From assembly GCA_045634085.1 (NCBI GenBank), contig JAZQZM010000009.1:1-40918 (forward strand): 40,918 bases of DNA, given 5' to 3'. Numbering within the stretch: the stretch's first letter is position 1; each line of letters opens with the position of its first letter. A model generated the notes under the pieces. It had not been told where the DNA came from. It searched no databases and worked only from the letters and a program-made list of their open reading frames with translations. This DNA comes from HGM04593 sp045634085 (GTDB lineage: Bacteria > Bacteroidota > Bacteroidia > Bacteroidales > Bacteroidaceae). A program made the position numbers and the translations under genes. Shown here piece after piece: positions 33,398-40,918 of this stretch.

Positions 33398-35269
33398 TTA
33401 TGCAAATTCGCTCAACTCCAGCCAGCGCATGCTCTTCTCGTCAATAAGTGCTATTACCTCCTGTATGCGCATCGATTTCTTTACCAGCGTCTCGTTGTCG
33501 AGTGTGCCGCTGCTCATCTCCTGCTCAGTTTCGGTTTTCTCCTCTTCAAGTGCCATAATCTCCTCCTCAAGGCTCTCATACTCCTTGCGTTCCTTGAATG
33601 TAAGCTTGCGCTTGCTCTCGGTGCGGTAGCTCTGTTTCGGTGCTGCGCCCTTGGCACTCTTTTCTGCGGCCTCTTTTGCGGCAGCGGCCTTCTCCTCGTT
33701 ACGCCAGTCGCGCCAGTCACTGTAGTTGCCCGGGAAATCCTTTATCTCACCCTCGCCACCGAACACGAATATGTGGTCTACGACCTTGTCCATGAAGTAA
33801 CGGTCGTGGCTTACCACGATGACGCATCCCTTGAAGTCGCACAGGTACTCTTCAAGCACCTGCAGTGTCTCGATGTCCAGGTCGTTCGTAGGCTCGTCGA
33901 GTACAAGGAAATTGGGGTTCGCCATAAGCACAGTGCACAGGTAAAGACGGCGTTTCTCGCCACCACTCAACTTGTAGACATAGCTGTGCTGCTTCTCCGG
34001 CGTGAAGAGGAAATGCTGCAGGAACTGCGATGCTGTGAGCATCTTGCCTGCAACGGGAATTACCTCAGCAATATTCTTTACAACATCTATGACCTTCATT
34101 TGTTCATTGAACGAGAGACCATCCTGGCTGTAGTATCCCCATTTTACCGTTTCGCCCACCTCAATTGTGCCGCTGTCGGGTGCCACGCGCCCCATCAGCA
34201 TCTTTATGAAAGTCGATTTTCCGGTGCCGTTGTTGCCAACGATGCCCAGTTTCTCATAGCGGGCGAATGTGTAGAAGAAGTCCTTTGTTATAACTTTGCT
34301 GCCAAAGGCTTTTGACAGTGCCTTGAGGACGAATATCTTGTTGCCGATGTACTGCGACTTTATCTCGAGTGAAACCTTGCTGTCGTCACGCATTGCGGCA
34401 GCCTTCTCCTCGAGCTTGTAGAAGGCGTCGATGCGGTACTTCGCCTTGTGTGCGCGTGCCTGCGGCTGACGGCGCATCCAGTCGAGTTCCTTGCGCATGA
34501 GGTTGCGGGCGCGTGCCGTCTCTGCAGCAAGGTTCTGCAGGCGTTCTTCGCGTTTCTGCAGGAAATAACTGTAGTTGCCTTTGTAGCGGTATACGCGCCG
34601 GTCATCAATCTCTATTATCTCATTGCACACATTGTCAAGGAAATAACGGTCGTGTGTCACCATGAGCAGGCTGCTGTTCATGCGTGCAAGGTACTCCTCC
34701 AACCACTCTACCATCTCAAGGTCGAGGTGGTTGGTAGGCTCGTCAAGAATCATCAGTTCGGGCTGCTCAATCAGTACTGCAGCAAGTGCAACACGTTTCT
34801 TCTGACCGCCCGACAGTTCCTTTATCGGCTGGTTGAAATTTCTGATTTTCAGTTTGCTCAGCACCTGTTTCGCACTGTTTTCATAGTCCCATGCATCAAG
34901 ACGGTCCATCTCCTCCATGAGGTGCTGCAGTTGTGAATGGTCTCCGCTTTCAATCGCCGCCTCGTAGCGTGCGATGACGTCGGCCTTCTCGCTGTTGCGC
35001 TGCAGGCAGGCTTCAATTACGGTAAGGTCACCGTTGAAATCGGGTTCCTGTTCAAGATACCCTACGCGTATGTCATTGCGCATGGTTATTTTGCCGCCTT
35101 CGTGCGGTTCCTCTCCGGCGATTACCTTGAGCAATGTGCTCTTTCCCTTGCCGTTGCATGCAATGAGTCCAATGCGCTGGCGTTCCTCAATGGTAAACGA
35201 GATGTCATTGAACAGCACAAGGTCACCGAAACTCTTTGAAATATTCTCTATCTGCAGGTCAATTGCCAT
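33398..35269 (-). CDS. ABC-F family ATPase (Uup-like)
   Basis: ABC-F proteins act on the ribosome and have no membrane domain. The 623 aa protein has two ABC cassettes: Walker A ACNGKGKSTLLK (37-48) with LSGGQKKRV near 150, and GNNGTGKSTFIK near 342 with LSGGEKRRL near 431. Between them is a charged linker (about 235-300), the P-site tRNA interaction motif region. The C-terminal 90 residues are a charged coiled coil (KRKLTFKERKEYESLEEEI), as in Uup and related proteins. Antibiotic-resistance and housekeeping types cannot be separated by eye. It starts 9 bp after the ADP-ribosyltransferase-like gene. Confidence 0.93.
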   Translation of the reverse strand: MAIDLQIENISKSFGDLVLFNDISFTIEERQRIGLIACNGKGKSTLLKVIAGEEPHEGGKITMRNDIRVGYLEQEPDFNGDLTVIEACLQRNSEKADVIARYEAAIESGDHSQLQHLMEEMDRLDAWDYENSAKQVLSKLKIRNFNQPIKELSGGQKKRVALAAVLIEQPELMILDEPTNHLDLEMVEWLEEYLARMNSSLLMVTHDRYFLDNVCNEIIEIDDRRVYRYKGNYSYFLQKREERLQNLAAETARARNLMRKELDWMRRQPQARAHKAKYRIDAFYKLEEKAAAMRDDSKVSLEIKSQYIGNKIFVLKALSKAFGSKVITKDFFYTFARYEKLGIVGNNGTGKSTFIKMLMGRVAPDSGTIEVGETVKWGYYSQDGLSFNEQMKVIDVVKNIAEVIPVAGKMLTASQFLQHFLFTPEKQHSYVYKLSGGEKRRLYLCTVLMANPNFLVLDEPTNDLDIETLQVLEEYLCDFKGCVIVVSHDRYFMDKVVDHIFVFGGEGEIKDFPGNYSDWRDWRNEEKAAAAKEAAEKSAKGAAPKQSYRTESKRKLTFKERKEYESLEEEIMALEEEKTETEQEMSSGTLDNETLVKKSMRIQEVIALIDEKSMRWLELSEFA

Positions 35270-35278
35270 AAATTACAT

Positions 35279-35764
35279 TTAAATTACTTCCGATTTCACG
35301 AATGTGAGAAGTTTGCATGCCTTTGCCGAGTGGAATGACAATTGGTCGAACAGTTGGTGCGTATTCAACTGTATGATGGCCGATTCAGCGTCCAGAACCC
35401 CATTCTCGTAAAGCGAAATGGTTACATACAGTTTATCGTTCGCAACCGGTCCCATTATCAAGTCAAACCCGTGGCTGGTGTTACCACGGCGGTTCCCGAC
35501 AACAAAGTCAAGCCATTCTTTGGTAGCACCGTCAAAGTACATTGTATTGAATGAGCGGTCGTTTAGAATATCATCATCAATTTCAAACACCGATACCACA
35601 GCACGGGCATTCCCTCCCTCTCTGTCCCGCTTTATCCGGGCCCATTTCTCGGCTTGTTCACGACTTGTTGTGGTGTAGAATCCCTTTCCGAAGTCAGTAT
35701 TTGCCCTGCCTCGCGAAACTGTCGGTTTGCGTACAGCCATGGTGGAACCGTGATACAACAACAT
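35279..35764 (-). CDS. DUF3990 protein, probable ADP-ribosyltransferase-type toxin
   Basis: The 161 aa protein begins LLYHGST (His5), then DFGKGFYTTTSREQAEKWA (Tyr30), the two N-terminal motifs of the H-Y-E group of ADP-ribosyltransferases. It continues through SHGFDLIMGPVAND to a closing FDQLSFHSAKACKLLTF. This combination is typical of DUF3990, which as I recall Pfam places in the ADP-ribosyl fold group. The target is unknown. It starts 3 bp after the stop of an antitoxin-like gene, and the ABC-F gene follows 9 bp later. Which residue supplies the catalytic Glu is not clear to me. Confidence 0.75.
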   Translation of the reverse strand: MLLYHGSTMAVRKPTVSRGRANTDFGKGFYTTTSREQAEKWARIKRDREGGNARAVVSVFEIDDDILNDRSFNTMYFDGATKEWLDFVVGNRRGNTSHGFDLIMGPVANDKLYVTISLYENGVLDAESAIIQLNTHQLFDQLSFHSAKACKLLTFVKSEVI

Positions 35765-35767
35765 AAT

Positions 35768-36196
35768 TTATCGGTGTTTTTTAATGAACAAATCTATTTC
35801 GTGCAGAATATACTCCATGCTCTGCGAATGAAGAACTTCAAAATTCGCTGTCAGGAACTTGTCAAGCCCCAACTCGCAGAACATCGTCAGCACGTCGGCC
35901 GAGGACAAATTCCCTCTTAAACGATACTGCTCTATGCATGAGATGACAAACAGCGCCTCGTTCCTGCTTATCCTGAGCATACGTGAGGCTGCCTTTTCTT
36001 CCTCAAGATAATCAAAAAGTTGCAGCCCGCTGCAATACCATAGTTTCAAACTTGGATTGTCCAAATCATGGTACAGTTTGGAGTTATAGAGATAATACAA
36101 CGCATCCTCAAATGACAGACGTTTTTTCTCCGATATAAGCCCCACCAACTCCAATACCTTAAATGGCAGAACCGCTGCTTCTGTTGTCTGTTTCAT
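35768..36196 (-). CDS. DUF3791-type probable antitoxin (two-domain fusion)
   Basis: The 142 aa soluble, helical protein has two parts. Residues 78-142 match DUF3791 by pattern: ALFVISCIEQYRLRGNLS, then FEVLHSQSMEYILHEID and FIKKHR. Residues 1-77 (LPFKVLELVGLISEKKRLS, then DALYYLYNSKLYHDL and LKLWYCSG) resemble a second small helical protein that elsewhere, as I recall, is encoded separately around DUF3990. If so, this is a fusion of two partners. It is the first gene of the unit, has a good promoter and is followed by the toxin-like gene. The family name comes from memory, not a search. Confidence 0.7.
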   Translation of the reverse strand: MKQTTEAAVLPFKVLELVGLISEKKRLSFEDALYYLYNSKLYHDLDNPSLKLWYCSGLQLFDYLEEEKAASRMLRISRNEALFVISCIEQYRLRGNLSSADVLTMFCELGLDKFLTANFEVLHSQSMEYILHEIDLFIKKHR

Positions 36197-36213
36197 ATAC
36201 TCGCAGTTTATTG

Positions 36214-36246
36214 CAAAGATAGTAACAAACGAGCAAGATAGGCAAA
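36214..36246 (-). promoter_or_regulatory. Promoter of the toxin-antitoxin-like operon
   Basis: On the minus strand TTTG (36243-36246), a 21 bp spacer and TATCTTTG (36214-36221) form a good Bacteroides promoter. The ATG at 36196 lies 17 bp downstream of the -7 element, so the leader is very short. The unit may transcribe through the ABC-F and thioesterase genes. Confidence 0.6.
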
Positions 36247-36282
36247 GTTTACTTTGACATTTTACAGCGCGTGCAGAAAATC

Positions 36283-36386
36283 TTCGAGGTTTACCTCAAA
36301 GATAGTGAAAGGCGAGCGGAGAATAAAACAAGTTACTTGTTTTTTATTCTGAGCCGCATCCTGTTTTCGAAGTTTACCTCAAATAT
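36283..36386. repeat. Paired palindromic motif flanking a hairpin
   Basis: TTCGAGGTTTACCTCAAAGAT (36283-36303) recurs as TTCGAAGTTTACCTCAAATAT (36366-36386); the first copy is an inverted repeat (GAGGT-TT-ACCTC). Between them 36320-36350 folds into a hairpin (AGAATAAAACAAGT against ACTTGTTTTTTATTCT). The word CAAAGATAGT, with a nearby CGAGC, is shared by 36214-36234 and 36297-36317 (17 of 21 positions equal). The rest of the 338 bp gap 36197-36534 holds the TA promoter and a terminator. Confidence 0.5.
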
Positions 36387-36450
36387 GAAAACAAAAGGGT
36401 GAAATAAAGAACAAGTATTTTAGAAATAGTACTCATAGTTCCCTTAAAAG

Positions 36451-36485
36451 AAGGAGCCTGCCAACGATTGTTGGCTAGGCTCCTT
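36451..36485 (-). terminator. Terminator of the AT-rich minus-strand operon
   Basis: AAGGAGCCTGCCAAC (36451-36465) pairs with GTTGGCTAGGCTCCTT (36470-36485) with a single bulge and a GATT loop. On the minus strand it is followed by CTTTTAAGG, a short T-rich tail, and lies 50 bp after the stop of the AT-rich genes. Confidence 0.65.
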
Positions 36486-36534
36486 TGGTTTAGGAATATA
36501 GATAATAGGCTCAAACTGTTTGTCTTTGTATAAT

Positions 36535-37171
36535 TTATTCTAGGCGAGTAGATAAATATCTCTCTTCAAAATCAATACGACGCTGTTGTCCTGTATAGAT
36601 ATTTGCAATTTTATTTGGAATAATGACCATTTTCTTAAAACTATAATACTTTCTACCTACTAATAGTGTTTTTTCTATCATTACTTCTTTGAGTGAATCC
36701 TTATAAGGTCCTGTACCTTCGATGTATGCTTTTAATAGGAAAGCGAACGATAATGGGGCTTCTATATCTTTTATACAGCAATTAATACTATATATCAATA
36801 ATTACAATATCTCTTTTCAATTTTTCTTTTCTTAAAAATTCAATAATTCCATATGCTTTCTCCTCAAGCATCCAGCGGTATGTTGGAATTAGTATCTTCT
36901 CACGAGCTTCAGAATAGCCCCAATATTCGTTAATCCATAGCCCCTTTTTAAATTTTGCATCTTTCATGTTTTTGTCTTTTACGTAAAGCTGTTGCCATAC
37001 TTCATTTACACTTCTAAGTTTAATGTTTGGAGTGTTAATAACGGGTATATTGCCGTGCATATAATAAGGTGAAAGTTTACAAAATACATTATTCTGGTAT
37101 GCAGTTATAATATTAACTATAAGTGAGTTTGGATGTCTACTTATATTTTTTATTAAATCAATTTTTATCAT
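36535..37171 (-). pseudogene. Frameshifted gene of an unnamed Bacteroidota family
   Basis: Two overlapping frames (37171-36788, 127 codons; 36798-36535, 87 codons) read as one protein if one base is removed at about 36793. The first then runs VIID and continues Y-S-I-N-C-C in the second, which has only a TTG as start. The first part has PYYMHGNIPVINTPN, KLRSVNEVWQQL, WINEYWGYSEAREKILIPTY; the second has PLSFAFLLKAYIEGTGPYKD. I half-remember a family (perhaps DUF6939) with this order of motifs in a single chain of about 200 aa; this is unverified. The AT-rich slip (ATATA) is a likely mutation site. Confidence 0.55.
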
Positions 37172-37497
37172 AATAGTTCTTTATTCATTTTATCAATCTG
37201 TTCTATTGTGATTATAATATCCGCTTCAATTATCGTATTTCCACTACCAAAAACAACCTTTTTAATGTAGTATGTAGGGTTAATAATATTTGGAACTGTA
37301 TTTTGTAAAGAAATACATATTTTATACAGACAGATATTTAATGATTCATAAGTTAATTTACAATCATAAGATACCACTTCAAGAATATTATCAATTCTTC
37401 CATCTTCAATACCTGATGGAAACATGTCTTCACAACGAAATGTGCTGCAACTTATATTTGAATCATAAGTTATTTTAAGAAACAAATATCTTTTCAT
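37168..37497 (-). CDS. Small protein of unknown function
   Basis: The 109 aa protein, MKRYLFLKITYDSNISCSTFRCE at the start, is predicted to be mostly beta with no signal peptide or membrane segment. I recognise no family. Its stop overlaps the start of the frameshifted gene (ATGA), so the two were one translation unit, and the composition is AT-rich as in its neighbours. A partner of the frameshifted protein (for example an immunity or chaperone-like role) is possible but without direct support. Confidence 0.6.
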   Translation of the reverse strand: MKRYLFLKITYDSNISCSTFRCEDMFPSGIEDGRIDNILEVVSYDCKLTYESLNICLYKICISLQNTVPNIINPTYYIKKVVFGSGNTIIEADIIITIEQIDKMNKELL

Positions 37498-37507
37498 GAT
37501 TTTAAAT

Positions 37508-37980
37508 TATATGTAATAGCAATTTTTGTAACTATCACAAGTTAATAATAAATAATCTGCTAATTTATAGTAGAATGAATGAAATGTAGCAAGAACTGAA
37601 TTAGCAGCAGTAGTATGATAGATAGTATTATCAGTTCTTTTCTCTTATAGTAGAACAAAGTACACAAGAATGTGTATACGAAATTAACATAATAGGAAAA
37701 CCATCAAAAAACTTCTTGTTGGTAGTATAAATAGAAGTCTTGTATTTAATGTCTCAATGTGGTTCTTCTATAAGATTTCTTCTATCAAATAGAGTAGTAG
37801 CAGCATTTAGATGCACTCTTCGTAGCAGGAACTATATTATAAGTAGAATAATCTGCCGTTGCATTTGTGGCTACAGCAGATTTAATAGCAGTAAAAAGTC
37901 TATGGATTATTAATAAATAGACTTACAAGAACGATAGTATTGGTAACTACAGTATCATTAGTATGACAATCCTTGTTTAG
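37508..37980 (-). pseudogene. Possible decayed coding DNA
   Basis: No long frame is open in 37498-38092. On the minus strand, segments with coding-like sequence can be strung together over three frames: about 35 codons (TAIKSAVATNATADYSTYN), then TTLFDRRNLIEEPH, then DIKYKTSIYTTNKKFFDGF, and about 42 codons ending LADYLLLTCDSYKNCYYI just upstream of the small gene. I recognise no family, and in such AT-rich DNA this could be chance. The remaining part (37981-38092) contains only a short tandem repeat. Confidence 0.25.
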
Positions 37981-38075
37981 GGATGATTGTATTGCAATGT
38001 ATTGCTTTTTTTTGAATTGCCCAAACTTTTTAAAGAGAAAGGAACTTGACAAAGTCCAATTTACACAAAATTATG

Positions 38076-38093
38076 GATAGTCCCGATAGTCCC
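38076..38093. repeat. Two tandem copies of GATAGTCCC
   Basis: The 9-mer GATAGTCCC occurs twice in succession at the 3' end of the exported lipoprotein gene. It is short and may be chance, but it falls exactly at the stop codon. Confidence 0.4.
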
Positions 38094-39535
38094 TACCAAA
38101 CATTGACATCTACATTATTATGCAGGTTAATATTGATATCAGGTGTTGTTTGTTCTCTTCTTACCATTTTTACATAAAATGTAGCAGAATTCCTTGTTAA
38201 TATTTCGTATAGACTTTTATTGTTATTATTATTTGCAGATTTTGTCATATTCCCCAATATGTCTTCTGCATTTATTTTTATATAATTATCACCTAAGTTT
38301 AGTGGTAAGTTGCAACTATAAGTATAAGGGCTTTCTTTGTCTGTTAGATCTAGCTTTTGTTTAACATCTTTATATTCAAATGTTATAGATTTGACATTTT
38401 TACTAAAACTAATTGTAAATTCTGCGTAACCTCCACGGAAATCATTTCCTCGTACTGTGATTCTTTCCTCAATGTCGGTATGAGGAATACCTGTTATGTT
38501 AAAACCTAACGACTTAAAAGTTTTAATTGTATCACACTTGATCTCGTTTTCAATTTGGGGGGTTGTGTTATTTTGCATCTTTAATAACACATTTATATGA
38601 TGATTGTCTGTCATACTCTGATTCCGAGTCATTATATATGGAGGCTCATTATCAATAGACACCATACCTATTGGAATAATTTGCTTATTCCATTTTTTAT
38701 CAATGCCGATTAGAAAGATTGTTAATAAACCTCCTTTATCCTTTGATCTGTAACAAGAAAATGCATTGTTTGTATTTGATTGGGATCCTATAAAATTATC
38801 GGAAACGACATCACTGATAAAAGTTTCTAAATCCCATTTATTATCTGTTGCAAATAAATAGTAATAATCAGCAACCATATTCGTGTTTATTCGATATTTT
38901 ATTCCTGAAAAATCTTTTATAGTCGGAATAGAAGTGGCATCTTCTAAGTAAAAGTTATTAGAATTACAATAGGATAGGTCTTTGAATATCTCATACATTA
39001 AATCAATGCTGTCGTTGTCTATATAATTATTGTTATTATATAACCATCTCCTAATATCTTTAATGTCAGGAGTGACGCTCCCTTCTTTTATTAAGTATGC
39101 GGCATTTCCAGAAATTAACCTTGCATAAATACCTTCTTCTATGTGCTTTTGAAAATATTTGTACTCAAAATCAATGTTTTGTTTTTCATCAATTGTTATA
39201 ACCAATGGCAATTTTGGATTGCTAAAAAACTTATATGATAACTCAATACGGTTATTGCTACAACGGATTATGCTATCAATGTCAAGACGGATTTTTTGTG
39301 GCCCTATAAATTTATAAGGCTTTGATAGTAGTTTTGTGCAAATGTTATCCTTATTGGGATATGCGATATTAATCGTATGTGTTGTGGAATCAGTTGTGAT
39401 GATTTCTATGATGTTGTTAATGATGTGATATCTTATAGGATTAGAGACTCCTCTAAGGGCTGCATTATTGCTCGAATGATTACAAGCAGAGCATAAGATA
39501 ACGAGTAATGCTGCTAAAATTAATTTATTGCACAT
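38093..39535 (-). CDS. Predicted lipoprotein with a C-terminal Ig-like domain
   Basis: The start at 39535 gives MCNKLILAALLVILCSACNHSS, a signal peptide with lipobox (LCSAC, Cys18). The frame is open to 39601, and 39547 is another possible start. The 480 aa protein is rich in Asn, Ile, Lys and Asp. Residues about 390-440 (ITVRGNDFRGGYAEFTISF, then GDNYIKINAEDILGNMT) resemble an Ig-like/bacterial beta-sandwich repeat. The rest has no recognised motif. It overlaps the 3' end of the upstream exported protein by 11 bp and is coupled to it. The role is unknown. Confidence 0.65.
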   Translation of the reverse strand: MCNKLILAALLVILCSACNHSSNNAALRGVSNPIRYHIINNIIEIITTDSTTHTINIAYPNKDNICTKLLSKPYKFIGPQKIRLDIDSIIRCSNNRIELSYKFFSNPKLPLVITIDEKQNIDFEYKYFQKHIEEGIYARLISGNAAYLIKEGSVTPDIKDIRRWLYNNNNYIDNDSIDLMYEIFKDLSYCNSNNFYLEDATSIPTIKDFSGIKYRINTNMVADYYYLFATDNKWDLETFISDVVSDNFIGSQSNTNNAFSCYRSKDKGGLLTIFLIGIDKKWNKQIIPIGMVSIDNEPPYIMTRNQSMTDNHHINVLLKMQNNTTPQIENEIKCDTIKTFKSLGFNITGIPHTDIEERITVRGNDFRGGYAEFTISFSKNVKSITFEYKDVKQKLDLTDKESPYTYSCNLPLNLGDNYIKINAEDILGNMTKSANNNNNKSLYEILTRNSATFYVKMVRREQTTPDININLHNNVDVNVW

Positions 39536-40592
39536 ATTTACCACCATATAATTCTTTAGATTTGTTATTTTTAGGTTTTGGATTTGAACGGTGAAAGCCA
39601 TACTCCCCTTGGTAGTTCTCTTCCAATACTTTTATCTTAAAGACTCTTAACTTTGTTAGAAGTTCTTTACACACTGTTTTTGACGCGTAGAAATTATATT
39701 CCTCTATAATGTCATTTTTCCCGCTGTGAGAAACTTTAAGACCCGACGGGGAATAGATACACATAATATTTTCATCATTTCCACCGAAATATCCTTTCCC
39801 AAATTCAAAACGTGAATCTTTAATAGGAATCGCTATCGTTATAGTTCCTTGCTTGAAATCATTGTTATAGTTAAAACTGCTTGTTTTTACATCTGTGTGT
39901 GAGATGAGGATGTTAGGGTATTGGTATTTAATTGTCAAACTAGTCGTTTTTGTCCAATCGTCATTTTTGTAAACCTGTTCACTTTTAATATCATATTGCT
40001 TAAAGTCCTTTATTATTGATTCAAAGATTTCTTTTGATGTTTGATTTTGATATATATCTAATTCTTTCGAAGTCCTAAGCCATGGTGTGCTATCATAAGC
40101 GCTTCCTTGAAGCTTATGAGCTATTGAAACAAATTTTTGGGCTTTCTCTTGTTCTTTGAAAAGAATGTAGAACCCATATAACATTTTATGTTCCCCAAGC
40201 ACGCCATCTGGTCTATACGATTTAAAATCAAAATTCTTATAACCGCCGTATTGAGTATTATTATATATGTGAATTTTTCTTATATCTCCTTTCTGCTGGT
40301 ATTCCCCATTGAAATTTTGCCAGTCTCCATCTTTAATATGATACGGAGTACAATTATATATTGTATATTCTTTATCTTTAGGGTTGGGCCCTAAGTCAAT
40401 TAATTTAACATTGGCTTCAAAGCATCGTCCATCTATTTTTGTAATTCTGAAATATTTGACATCATACCACTTCTCGTTAATACAAATTTTTAAATCCGTT
40501 TCTAAGGATGAATTTAGTTCGTTTAACAAACTTTGTGCAAAGCCATATTGTGCATATAGAATTGTTGTAATAATTATAAATAGCTTCTTCAT
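39525..40592 (-). CDS. Exported protein of unknown function
   Basis: The 355 aa protein has a signal peptide (MKKLFIIITTILYAQYGFAQ), so it is exported to the periplasm or beyond. The mature part is a mix of beta strands and charged helices (KEIFESIIKDFKQYD), and I recognise no family. The C-terminus is basic (KPKNNKSKELYGGKY). It is the first of two coupled AT-rich genes; the second is a lipoprotein. A candidate -7 element (TATTTTTG, 40672-40679 on the minus strand) lies upstream, with only a partial -33. The base composition suggests horizontal acquisition. Confidence 0.65.
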   Translation of the reverse strand: MKKLFIIITTILYAQYGFAQSLLNELNSSLETDLKICINEKWYDVKYFRITKIDGRCFEANVKLIDLGPNPKDKEYTIYNCTPYHIKDGDWQNFNGEYQQKGDIRKIHIYNNTQYGGYKNFDFKSYRPDGVLGEHKMLYGFYILFKEQEKAQKFVSIAHKLQGSAYDSTPWLRTSKELDIYQNQTSKEIFESIIKDFKQYDIKSEQVYKNDDWTKTTSLTIKYQYPNILISHTDVKTSSFNYNNDFKQGTITIAIPIKDSRFEFGKGYFGGNDENIMCIYSPSGLKVSHSGKNDIIEEYNFYASKTVCKELLTKLRVFKIKVLEENYQGEYGFHRSNPKPKNNKSKELYGGKYVQ

Positions 40593-40671
40593 CTCTTTAA
40601 CTATTAGTAGGGTTAAACTTTTGAATCAACGGTTAATATGTTAGTCTGTACTTATAGGAAAGAATGAGAAT

Positions 40672-40679
40672 CAAAAATA
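40672..40679 (-). promoter_or_regulatory. Candidate -7 element for the exported pair
   Basis: TATTTTTG on the minus strand matches TAnnTTTG about 80 bp upstream of the start codon. No exact TTTG is found at 19-21 bp, so the call is weak. The rest of the gap 40593-40893 is AT-rich and without a gene. Confidence 0.35.
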
Positions 40680-40806
40680 CAAAAAACTTTCTTACATGAA
40701 ACAATTATGTTTTGTGTTTTTTGTTTGTAACGGTTTATTATTATGGCAACCAGACCTTAATATGTAATTATAAATACAATTTGTATAAATTTGAGTAGGG
40801 GTGTAT

Positions 40807-40837
40807 TTTAAATAATGATTTATCTCTGTTAACTTTG
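40807..40837 (+). promoter_or_regulatory. Candidate promoter of the gene at the right edge
   Basis: TAACTTTG (40830-40837) matches the -7 consensus, and TTTA (40807-40810), three of four bases of TTTG, sits 19 bp upstream. The start codon is at 40894. Confidence 0.4.
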
Positions 40838-40893
40838 TGGAGTTGTAAATTACATCAGAAGGACTGATTGATGAGCATAATAATTATAAACAT

Positions 40894-40918
40894 ATGAAAA
40901 AGATTAAGTCGCTTATCC
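40894..40918 (+). CDS. Partial gene cut by the window edge
   Basis: ATG at 40894 begins MKKIKSLI, which looks like the start of a signal peptide. Only eight codons are inside the window. The promoter-like sequence upstream supports a real gene start. Confidence 0.4.

Noticed and set aside
34448..35239. Plus-strand frames opposite the ABC-F gene
   Set aside because: They mirror Walker and signature motifs of the ABC-F gene on the other strand and contain no plausible domain.
37541..37740. Possible CRISPR-like or short repeat array in the AT-rich gap
   Set aside because: GTAGTAG-type words recur but with no fixed unit length or spacer structure.

Overview
The window reads as the chromosome of a gut- or mouth-type Bacteroidales (Bacteroidota) that carries a type IX secretion system (T9SS). 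The protein evidence is PorU/PorV, a class I iron-sulfur fumarase, three Skp/OmpH-like chaperones beside BamA, a Bacteroidota-type XerD, and several lipoproteins. The promoter evidence is repeated matches to the Bacteroides form (-33 TTTG, about 19 bp, -7 TAnnTTTG or TAnnTTCG), with little sign of Shine-Dalgarno sites. PorU argues for a T9SS-positive lineage such as Prevotellaceae or Porphyromonadaceae relatives rather than typical Bacteroides, but the genus is not resolved.

Layout: (1) 1-613: a decayed tyrosine-recombinase C-terminus beside a minus-strand tRNA-Leu(UAA), the trace of an old integration. (2) 614-4033, minus: SUI1/YciH-like factor, pyrE, an SRPBCC protein, argH and an odd four-cysteine lipoprotein. 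(3) 4189-13009, plus: rex, an FAH-family hydrolase, porU, porV, ispF, a metallophosphoesterase and ribD, mostly tightly packed. (4) 13236-21547, plus: an envelope run with a DUF6242-like lipoprotein, a DUF6089-like outer-membrane protein, uppS, bamA, three ompH/skp genes and murI. (5) 21725-24452, minus: O-methyltransferase, rbfA, a LolC/E-like permease and a small membrane-anchored protein. (6) 24591-32530, plus: xerD, a TPR lipoprotein, dprA, an interrupted hflX, class I fumarase, DUF1294 and rubrerythrin. (7) 32634-36196, minus: acyl-ACP thioesterase and ABC-F ATPase, preceded by a probable ADP-ribosyltransferase-type toxin and antitoxin pair. (8) 36200-40918: a visibly AT-rich accessory stretch with a frameshifted gene, an unknown small gene, decayed DNA, a pair of exported proteins of unknown function and the first codons of another gene.

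The core theme is envelope building: UppS (lipid carrier), MurI (D-glutamate), BamA and OmpH (outer-membrane protein assembly), PorU/PorV (T9SS cargo processing) and a LolC/E-like permease. These sit beside housekeeping functions such as ribosome maturation, recombination and anaerobic carbon metabolism. The unusual points are a single in-frame TGA in hflX, a toxin-antitoxin-like module wired directly upstream of an ABC-F gene with a recognisable promoter, the frameshifted AT-rich gene, and the uncharacterised exported gene pair at the right end. I found no CRISPR array, intact insertion sequence or rRNA.
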